Assembly (NCBI GenBank): GCA_017391545.1
Contig: JAFOYD010000080.1
Coordinates: 1 to 12,712, forward strand
Direction of reading: 5' to 3'
DNA from: Lachnospiraceae bacterium
Lineage (GTDB): Bacteria > Bacillota > Clostridia > Lachnospirales > Lachnospiraceae
DNA: 12,712 nucleotides
Under the pieces are notes generated by a model. It was not told the DNA's origin. It made no database searches and saw only the letters and a list, made by a program, of their open reading frames with translations. Positions 8,004 through 12,712 of this stretch are shown here, piece by piece. Within the stretch, counting starts at the first letter, position 1. Each line of letters opens with the position of its first letter. The position numbers and the translations under genes are program-made.

Positions 8004-8045
8004 AAAATAAGTGTGATATACTTTGGTATATTGCACTTATTTTTT
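8004..8045 (+). terminator. Strong intrinsic terminator ending the ter/ATPase operon
   Basis: Arms 8004-8021 and 8026-8043 form an 18-bp stem (two central G-U wobbles) around the loop TTTG. A run of six T residues ends it at 8045, and an A-run starts the 5' arm. It lies 21 bp after the ATPase stop. Its end directly touches the GGGGAGG ribosome binding site (8046-8052) of the HAD gene. Confidence 0.85.
8014..8022 (+). promoter_or_regulatory. Extended -10 promoter candidate for the HAD gene
   Basis: TGATATACT is an extended -10 (TGn plus TATACT, 8017-8022) lying inside the 5' arm and loop of the terminator. A poor -35 (TTTTTA, 7994-7999) sits 17 bp upstream. Transcription would begin near 8029, leaving a leader of about 30 nt that no longer folds into the full hairpin. 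This gives the HAD gene a way to be expressed despite the terminator. It is a pattern call only. Confidence 0.4.
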
Positions 8046-8058
8046 GGGGAGGACACAG

Positions 8059-8823
8059 ATGATGGTGTTTTGTACAGATTTGGACAATACTTTGATTTAT
8101 TCCTATAAACATGACATCGGGGAGGATAAGCGATGTGTGGAGATTTACCAGGGGCGGGCGATTTCCTTTATTACGCAGGAGACGTACAGGCTTCTGTGTG
8201 AGGTAAAAAAGCAAGCGATGATCGTGCCGGTCACCACGAGGACGGTAGAGCAGTATGATCGCATTGATTTCGGTGTGGGGACATTTTCCTATGCGCTCAC
8301 TTGTAATGGTGGCGTGCTGTTGATTGATGGACATGAGGATGAAAGCTGGTATCAGGAGTCCCTGAAAATGATCAGCGACAGCAGGCAGGAGCTTTTGCGG
8401 GCAGTGGAACTGTTGGAGCAGGAAAAAAGGAGAACCTTTGAAGTTCGGTTTATCAGAGAACTTTTTGTATTTACGAAGTGCGAGGAACCGGAGGCGGTTG
8501 TGCGTGAACTGAAAAGTATCTTAGATGTGTCTCTTGTAGATGTTTTTAACAATGGCATCAAGGTCTATGTCGTGCCAAAGAAGTTAAGTAAGGGAAAGGC
8601 TGTTGACAGATTTCGTGATTACATCGGTGCTGACTGCGTGATCGCGGCAGGCGACAGTGAATTTGACAGTTCCATGCTGGAAGCCGCTGACTGCGGTATT
8701 GCGGCGCCGGAGCTGTCAGGTCGGTATCACTTTCCGGAACATGTAAAATGCCCGCCGGCAGATAAGCTGTTTGCAGAAAAAGTGCTGGAAACAGTGCTTA
8801 TGTACTGCCGAAACGGGCAATGA
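8059..8823 (+). CDS. HAD-superfamily phosphatase (Cof/sucrose-phosphatase-like)
   Basis: A 254-residue HAD hydrolase with all four motifs. Motif I is D7-L-D9-N-T-L (nucleophile and acid), motif II is T59/T60 in VPVTTRT, motif III is K178 in LSKGKA, and motif IV is GDSEFDSS with D199 and D203. The roughly 100-residue insert between motifs II and III is a type-IIB cap, typical of small-molecule phosphate-ester phosphatases. The substrate cannot be read from sequence. HAD phosphatases of this sort are recurrent members of Ter-linked 'biosynthetic' gene sets, which fits the YceG gene upstream. The start at 8059 is set by GGGGAGG (8046-8052, 6 nt away); the open frame back to 8023 lies in the terminator hairpin. 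A second ATG is at 8062. Four stop codons occur in a row in frame (8821-8832). The gene converges with the AIM24 gene, 19 bp away. Confidence 0.9.
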   Translation: MMVFCTDLDNTLIYSYKHDIGEDKRCVEIYQGRAISFITQETYRLLCEVKKQAMIVPVTTRTVEQYDRIDFGVGTFSYALTCNGGVLLIDGHEDESWYQESLKMISDSRQELLRAVELLEQEKRRTFEVRFIRELFVFTKCEEPEAVVRELKSILDVSLVDVFNNGIKVYVVPKKLSKGKAVDRFRDYIGADCVIAAGDSEFDSSMLEAADCGIAAPELSGRYHFPEHVKCPPADKLFAEKVLETVLMYCRNGQ

Positions 8824-8842
8824 TAATAATAGCGTAATCAGA

Positions 8843-9574
8843 TTAGTTTGGTCTGTATCCGGTACGTCCACCATCCATGCTGACGCTGACACCACTCATA
8901 CGCTCACTAGGCTGAATGATGACAGACACGGGCTGATGTGCTCCCCATTCAAAGCTGTAGGATTCACCAGAGGACTGTCCGATAAAGGTCTTCCAGTTGA
9001 CATCCATCTTGATATCCGGATCGCAGTGGCCAGACCCCATCCAGCATACAACAGCGTCAGGATCAACAGCCAGTGTAGAGCCGGACTGAATATTGCTCAG
9101 TACGATTGGGTTGCCATCTGTCAGAATTGCAACATAGGCATTTGGTCCCATACCTGTGAGGGTTGATGTTGCAAGTCCCTTCTGGGAGATGACACCGCAT
9201 CCGATAAAGCGGACATCGTATTTGCAGTCAGAGGTGAAGGCAAGAATATTCTCGGATTCGATGGAAATCGTCTCGCCCTGCTGGAGCTGGTAAACAACAA
9301 CGTGCTGGCTGTGATTTGCATAGTATGTCACACTGTCGCCTTCCATCATAACCTTCATAAGCGGGAGATTTTCACCTGTCACGCGGCGTACAAGGGAGCC
9401 TAACAGTGCCTGCCCCATATTCTGCTGTGGACCTAAAAGAACCTTCTCAAATTTGTAATTCTTGTAGCCGGCATTTTCTCCGCATATAAAGGCACCGGCT
9501 TTTGTAAATAAGGTATCTGTTCCTTTGCAGGTAACCTTAAGCGTCAATTCATTTACTGTTTCAAATGTTAACAT
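8843..9574 (-). CDS. AIM24-family protein
   Basis: A 243-residue protein starting MLTFETVNELTL, of the usual length for the AIM24 family (homologues of a yeast mitochondrial protein; bacterial members are beta-rich proteins of unclear biochemical role). Visible hallmarks include repeated short beta-strand/Gly turns, such as LLGPQQNMGQALLGSL, QGETISIESENILAFT and VDPDAVVCWMG. No membrane segment or signal peptide is evident. The start at 9574 is chosen because GAAAGGA (complement of 9582-9588) is 7 nt upstream. The reading frame extends to 9649, but that part overlaps the upstream TerD gene and has no ribosome binding site. The gap to that gene is 13 bp and the ribosome binding site abuts its stop codon, so the two are cotranscribed and probably translationally coupled. 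Such AIM24-TerD pairs recur in Ter loci, suggesting a joint membrane-stress role (inference). Confidence 0.87.
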   Translation of the reverse strand: MLTFETVNELTLKVTCKGTDTLFTKAGAFICGENAGYKNYKFEKVLLGPQQNMGQALLGSLVRRVTGENLPLMKVMMEGDSVTYYANHSQHVVVYQLQQGETISIESENILAFTSDCKYDVRFIGCGVISQKGLATSTLTGMGPNAYVAILTDGNPIVLSNIQSGSTLAVDPDAVVCWMGSGHCDPDIKMDVNWKTFIGQSSGESYSFEWGAHQPVSVIIQPSERMSGVSVSMDGGRTGYRPN

Positions 9575-9587
9575 AGTAGTATCCTTT

Positions 9588-10382
9588 CTAATCAATAACC
9601 TGAACGCCATATAGCTCGCAAAGACCTGCAAGATCTCTTGCAACACCATTTCCTATGGCATTGAATTTCCATGCGCCATTGTGCTGATAAAGTTCACCAA
9701 TCATCATGGAAATAACATTGTTGTAATATTCTGTCATCATAAAGCTTACAAGTTCGTTGCCAGACTGATCCATAATTCTGACATAGGCATCTTTTAACAT
9801 TCCAAAATGAAGCCTGTTCGTCAGCGCATCGTTGATGGTCAGTACGAAAACAATTTTCTGCACCTGTGGATTCAGCTTTTTCAGATCGATCTGGATGACT
9901 TCGCGATCTGCAGCGCTGTTGGCAACAAATTTTGTGCTTTGATCAGGACTTAGTTCCTGACCGTAGAAAACGAACCAATCGTCGCCGATGACCTTTCCGT
10001 CAGCACCGAGCAGGAATGCCGATACGTCCACATCACAGCGGGCATCTGTGGTATTCCAGCCAAAGCATGCATTGACACCATCGAGAGGTGTGACAGAGAG
10101 GGCTATCTTTTGACCTTTCTGCGCAGGATGCTGCAGTGCGGGAATGGGCTTTGTCACGGGCGCCGGAGTTGGAGCCGGAGTTGGAGTCGGCGTATGTGCT
10201 GGCATTGGGGCCGGAGTTGGTGAATGCGCTGGAGCCGGAGTCACAGCCGCACTGTTTCCCGTCTGCTTGATCAGGGTCATGATATTCCCCTGATTTTTCA
10301 CACTCTGAGGGTCAGGTACATTTATAGACAGAATGGAATTGCTGTTCATGGCACCTTTGGTTTTCATATTAATATTTACCAT
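9588..10382 (-). CDS. Divergent TerD-domain protein with Pro/Ala/Thr-rich linker
   Basis: A 264-residue protein in three parts: a short N-terminal segment (1-47) without an obvious signal peptide, a Pro/Ala/Thr/His-rich linker (about 49-88), and a C-terminal TerD domain (about 88-264). The domain keeps the fold signatures QKGQKIAL, FGWN, WFVFYGQ, HFGMLKDAYVRI and GELYQHNGAWKFNAIGNG. The calcium loop GDNLTGxGDGDDE has become FVANSAADREV (152-162), losing nearly all acidic ligands, and the first segment reads R115-C-D-V-D119. It may therefore not bind calcium like its neighbours. The start at 10382 is set by AAGGAG (complement of 10391-10396, 8-nt spacing). It is the first gene of a minus-strand operon with AIM24. 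The layout, with an N-terminal extension before a TerD domain, recalls TerA-like proteins, but I cannot assign it to that family. Confidence 0.88.
   Translation of the reverse strand: MVNINMKTKGAMNSNSILSINVPDPQSVKNQGNIMTLIKQTGNSAAVTPAPAHSPTPAPMPAHTPTPTPAPTPAPVTKPIPALQHPAQKGQKIALSVTPLDGVNACFGWNTTDARCDVDVSAFLLGADGKVIGDDWFVFYGQELSPDQSTKFVANSAADREVIQIDLKKLNPQVQKIVFVLTINDALTNRLHFGMLKDAYVRIMDQSGNELVSFMMTEYYNNVISMMIGELYQHNGAWKFNAIGNGVARDLAGLCELYGVQVID
10119..10238 (-). repeat. Low-complexity Pro/Ala/Thr linker-coding repeat
   Basis: Repeats of GGAGTTGGAGCC-like units on the plus strand, read on the minus strand as Pro-Thr-Pro-Ala codons. They encode the flexible linker joining the N-terminal segment to the TerD domain. 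The repetition is typical of DNA prone to slippage, so linker length probably varies between strains (inference). Confidence 0.75.
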
Positions 10383-10410
10383 GGTATTCTCTCCTTAAAT
10401 GTAATAAGCA

Positions 10411-10428
10411 AATGCGAAAAAACGCATT
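10411..10428 (-). promoter_or_regulatory. Small hairpin in the leader of the terD-AIM24 operon
   Basis: AATGCG (10411-10416) and CGCATT (10423-10428) are perfect inverted repeats around six A residues (six U in the minus-strand transcript). It lies between the promoter candidate and the ribosome binding site. It could be an RNA hairpin or a protein-binding dyad. No T-run follows it on the transcribed strand. Confidence 0.4.
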
Positions 10429-10437
10429 AATATGGAT

Positions 10438-10446
10438 ATTATACCA
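10438..10446 (-). promoter_or_regulatory. Extended -10 promoter candidate for the terD-AIM24 operon
   Basis: On the minus strand the sequence reads TGGTATAAT, a consensus TATAAT with the TGn extension, about 55 bp before the start codon. No good -35 hexamer is present at 16-18 bp, as is common for extended -10 promoters. The motif TTATGGTATAAT closely matches the plus-strand promoter candidate at 10591-10599. Confidence 0.6.
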
Positions 10447-10557
10447 TAAGCCAATGTCGGCGTATACATAAAGTGGCAAAAAATGACATCAATTTGACCA
10501 ATAACACTCTAAGCGATTCTTTATATTCGGCAAAACGTCACAATTTGATGGATGATC

Positions 10558-10577
10558 AGTGAATTGTAACTTTCACT
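10558..10577. promoter_or_regulatory. Inverted repeat overlapping the -35 region of the transporter gene
   Basis: AGTGAA (10558-10563) and TTCACT (10572-10577) are exact reverse complements with an 8-bp spacer. They lie just upstream of the extended -10 of the Na/Pi transporter gene, covering where a -35 would be, a usual position for an operator. A phosphate-regulator site is possible, but I cannot match it to a known box. Confidence 0.35.
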
Positions 10578-10590
10578 TTTCGCAGAATTA

Positions 10591-10599
10591 TGGTATGAT
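10591..10599 (+). promoter_or_regulatory. Extended -10 promoter candidate for the Na/Pi transporter gene
   Basis: TGGTATGAT is a near-consensus -10 (TATGAT, 10594-10599) with TGn extension, 46 bp before the start codon. The hexamer 17 bp upstream (TTTCAC) is a poor -35. Confidence 0.55.
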
Positions 10600-10645
10600 T
10601 AAATACAAATAGTTTTTTTTACTGAAAATATATAAGGAGAAATAT

Positions 10646-12427
10646 ATGAGCATTTTTGATTTGTTGAGTATGATAGGCGGTCTTGCATTGTTCTTGTATG
10701 GTATGCATATATTGAGTGACGGACTCGAGAAGCTTTCCGGAGGACGGCTTGAGCGTGTCCTTGAGCATCTCACCAACAACAGACTCAAAGCTGTGCTTCT
10801 GGGTGCGGGAGTAACAGCGGTGATTCAGTCCTCATCAGCTACCACGGTTATGGTAGTTGGATTTGTCAACTCAGGAATTATGAAACTTTCGCAGGCGATT
10901 GGCATCATCATGGGTGCGAATGTGGGAACTACCATCACTTCCTGGGTGCTGAGCCTAACAGGAATTGAGAGCGACAGCCTGCTTCTTCAGCTTGTCAAAC
11001 CGACATCCTTTTCTCCAATTCTTGCGATGATCGGTGTTGTATTTATCATGTTCATCAAAAATGGTAAAAAGCGTGACCTTGGTTCGATTTTTGTGGGATT
11101 TGCCATATTGATGTTTGGTATGGATATGATGTCATCAGCCATGCAGCCGCTCAGCGAGGTGCCTGAGTTCACACAGTTCTTTACCATGTTCACGAACCCT
11201 GTACTCGGAATTATCGTAGGTGCGCTCGTGACGGCAGTGATTCAGTCTTCCTCTGCGTCAGTCGGTATTCTTCAGGCACTGTGCGCAAGCGGAACTGTTA
11301 CTTACGCAGCTGCGGTACCGATTATCCTCGGACAGAATATCGGTACCTGTGTTACAGCCATGATGTCAGGTGTCGGTGCGAGCAAAAATGCAAAGCGTGC
11401 GGCGATCGTACATCTGCTATTCAATATTATCGGTACGACGATTTTTGTCATTGTATTCTACAGTCTAAATGCAATTTTGCATTTTAGTTTTTTGTCAGAT
11501 CAGGCAAACAGGGCTGGGATAGCACTTGTTCACACAGGATTTAATATTGCGGCAACATTAGTTCTTTTACCTTTTGCAAATGTTCTTGAGAAGCTTTCCC
11601 TCTTTGTCATCAAGCCTGATGAGAGCGAGAAAAAGCAGGCACAGGAAAAGGAGCTTTTTGCCAAAATGGATGAGCGTTTCTTAAGCACACCGGCATTTGC
11701 TCTGGAGCAGGCTTATTCCCATGTTGTGAAAATGGCTGAAATTACAAAGGAGTCGCTTAGTGAGGCGACAAGTACGCTGTTCCAGTATGACGAGGAGCTT
11801 GCAAATGATGTGGAGCGAAAGGAAAATCTCGTGGACCGCTATGATGATGAAATCAGCGGATATCTGGTAAAGCTTTCGAGTAAAAACCTTAGTGTACAGG
11901 ATTCCAGAAAGCTGAATATGCTTCTCCACAGCGTAGGCGATCTGGAGAGAATCTCTGACCATGCCATGAATCTGGTGGATTGTGCGAAGGATATCAACAA
12001 AAAGGAACAGGGATTCTCATCAAAGGCGACAGAGGAGTTAAAGGTATTTACAAAAGCTGTCCTTGATATCGTGGATGAATCGGTGCGGATTTTTGCTACA
12101 GAAGATGCAGAGGCGGCCAGGACGATCGAGCCTTTTGAGGAGGCAATCGATGTGCTTCAGAAGGAAATGAAGAAACGTCATACCAAGCGACTCAGAAAGG
12201 GAAAGTGTACGGCGGAGATGGGATTTGTCTTATCGGACATCACCAACAACTATGAGCGAATTGCCGATCATTGCTCGAATCTGGCAATCAGTGTCATGCA
12301 GCAGTATGAGGATGATACCCATGCACATGAGTACGTAGATAACCTGCAAAAGGGAGAAGGTACCGAGTACGACAGGCTTTGTCATGGGTACCTCAGTCGC
12401 TATGAACTTCCGGGAAAACAGAGCTAG
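10646..12427 (+). CDS. Na/Pi-cotransporter family protein with PhoU-like domain
   Basis: A 593-residue membrane protein of the bacterial Na+/phosphate cotransporter type. The N-terminal half (1-322) has two Na/Pi repeats, each with the signature V-I-Q-S-S-S-A (QSSSA at 61-65 and 200-204) and a partner GANVGTTI (90-97) or GQNIGTCVT (229-237) loop. About eight hydrophobic segments are visible. The C-terminal part (about 340-570) is a charged helical PhoU-like domain, with SVGDLERISDHAMNL and ITNNYERIADHCSNLAISVM as its two repeated motifs. It would move phosphate with sodium, and the PhoU-like tail may sense or regulate this; the actual substrate is not proven. The start is set by AAGGAGA at 10634-10640 (5-nt spacing). 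It is divergent from the terD-AIM24 operon and separately terminated, so a functional link to Ter is not evident. Confidence 0.95.
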   Translation: MSIFDLLSMIGGLALFLYGMHILSDGLEKLSGGRLERVLEHLTNNRLKAVLLGAGVTAVIQSSSATTVMVVGFVNSGIMKLSQAIGIIMGANVGTTITSWVLSLTGIESDSLLLQLVKPTSFSPILAMIGVVFIMFIKNGKKRDLGSIFVGFAILMFGMDMMSSAMQPLSEVPEFTQFFTMFTNPVLGIIVGALVTAVIQSSSASVGILQALCASGTVTYAAAVPIILGQNIGTCVTAMMSGVGASKNAKRAAIVHLLFNIIGTTIFVIVFYSLNAILHFSFLSDQANRAGIALVHTGFNIAATLVLLPFANVLEKLSLFVIKPDESEKKQAQEKELFAKMDERFLSTPAFALEQAYSHVVKMAEITKESLSEATSTLFQYDEELANDVERKENLVDRYDDEISGYLVKLSSKNLSVQDSRKLNMLLHSVGDLERISDHAMNLVDCAKDINKKEQGFSSKATEELKVFTKAVLDIVDESVRIFATEDAEAARTIEPFEEAIDVLQKEMKKRHTKRLRKGKCTAEMGFVLSDITNNYERIADHCSNLAISVMQQYEDDTHAHEYVDNLQKGEGTEYDRLCHGYLSRYELPGKQS

Positions 12428-12433
12428 AACTAC

Positions 12434-12462
12434 AAAAGCCGTCTTGAAAGACGGCTTTTTTT
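12434..12462 (+). terminator. Intrinsic terminator of the Na/Pi transporter gene
   Basis: An 11-bp perfect stem (AAAAGCCGTCT with AGACGGCTTTT, loop TGAA) starting 7 bp after the stop codon, followed by T residues through 12462 (seven in a row). Confidence 0.93.
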
Positions 12463-12478
12463 AAACGAAGGCTGACAC

Positions 12479-12577
12479 GAAAGTCGGACGAAAAAGTGTT
12501 GGTATGATACAGAAAGTCGAACGAAAAAGTGTTGATATGATACAAAAAGTCGAACGAAAAAGTGTTGACATCATATA
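12479..12577. repeat. Three tandem 33-bp direct repeats
   Basis: Units at 12479-12511, 12512-12544 and 12545-12577, each containing GTCGRACGAAAAAGTGTTG (R = A or G) then TATGATACA or a variant (CATCATATA in the third). Units 1 and 2 differ at only two positions; unit 3 diverges at its ends. They begin 17 bp after the terminator. Read on the minus strand, the set starts TGTCAACAC at 12570, a form reminiscent of the repeated termini of IS21-type elements, but no transposase gene is in the window. Protein-binding iterons or a stray element end are both possible. Confidence 0.85.
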
Positions 12578-12712
12578 TTGATCGGGTAAAAAAGCTTGTA
12601 GAGAAGTGATGAGAAGAGAAATATTTATGCTAAACTTTGGTGTGGGTACTGAATAGTTACGATGAAATTAGGGAATAGTAAAAGAGATGCAACACTTTAT
12701 CCAAATTGTTGC
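12578..12712 (+). other. Intergenic region with possible start of a further gene
   Basis: The stretch after the tandem repeats holds a weak extended -10 (TGCTAAACT, 12628-12636), leader element copy 3, and an ATG at 12687 in an open frame (MQHFIQIV...) that runs off the right edge after eight full codons. The ribosome binding site is poor (TTAGGG at 12668-12673), so the start is only suggested by its similarity to the first terD leader. Nothing about a product can be said. Confidence 0.25.
12646..12670 (+). repeat. Leader element, copy 3
   Basis: GTACTGAATAGTTACGATGA followed by AATTA. The core TGAATAGTTACGA is identical to copy 1 at 3400-3412. As in copy 1, the sequence AAAAGAG then ATG follows (ATG at 12687). 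Confidence 0.55.

Noticed and set aside
8023..8058. Upstream extension of the HAD gene
   Set aside because: It lies in the terminator hairpin and precedes the ribosome binding site at 8046-8052.
8771..9166. A plus-strand 131-codon frame across the HAD-AIM24 junction
   Set aside because: It overlaps the 3' end of the HAD gene out of frame and is antisense to AIM24; no ribosome binding site or domain.
9575..9649. Upstream extension of the AIM24 gene
   Set aside because: It overlaps the TerD-linker gene, has no ribosome binding site, and adds residues unlike the family N-terminus.
10558..10577. A classic phosphate-regulon (Pho) box before the Na/Pi transporter
   Set aside because: An inverted repeat is present, but the direct-repeat pattern of known Pho boxes is not; kept only as an unassigned dyad.
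12479..12577. CRISPR array
   Set aside because: The 33-bp units abut each other with no unique spacers between them, and there is no cas gene.

Overview
The window looks like chromosomal DNA from a low-to-mid GC Firmicute, most likely a Lachnospiraceae relative. The evidence is the strong AAGGAGG-type ribosome binding sites, A-rich leaders, the codon choice, and a gene set resembling the Bacillus yceCDEFGH tellurite/stress (Ter) operon. Genus cannot be set from the sequence alone. No rRNA, tRNA, CRISPR array or intact mobile element is visible.

Layout. (1) Positions 2-7982, plus strand, hold a Ter-type stress cluster: the 3' part of a YceG-like gene (cut by the left window edge), a TelA/YceH gene, three tandem TerD-family genes, and a PMCA-type calcium-transporting P-type ATPase. 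A strong intrinsic terminator closes this run at 8004-8045. (2) Directly after the terminator, a HAD-superfamily phosphatase gene (8059-8823) follows on the same strand, with an extended -10 promoter candidate inside the terminator hairpin. (3) Facing it on the minus strand is a two-gene operon (10382 to 8843). It encodes a divergent TerD-domain protein with a Pro/Ala/Thr-rich linker and an AIM24-family protein. Its promoter candidate is an extended -10 at 10438-10446. (4) Divergently transcribed is a Na/Pi-cotransporter family protein with a PhoU-like tail (10646-12427), ended by a clear terminator. (5) The right edge holds three tandem 33-bp repeats and a leader element that also occurs upstream of two of the terD genes; a further gene may start at 12687.

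How the genes may work together. TerD domains are known calcium-binding proteins, TelA is associated with toxic-anion and envelope-stress resistance, and YceG and HAD phosphatases belong to what comparative genomics has called the Ter 'biosynthetic module'. TerC, the usual integral-membrane partner, is absent from this window. A calcium P-type ATPase sits in the same operon instead. The simplest inference is a membrane-associated stress module in which calcium handling is provided by the ATPase, with AIM24 and a metal-loop-deficient TerD as a separately regulated arm. The function of the whole is not established by the sequence. The most unusual points are the calcium pump inside the ter operon, the degenerate linker-bearing TerD paired with AIM24, the repeated leader element, the promoter/terminator overlap before the HAD gene, and the 33-bp tandem repeat.
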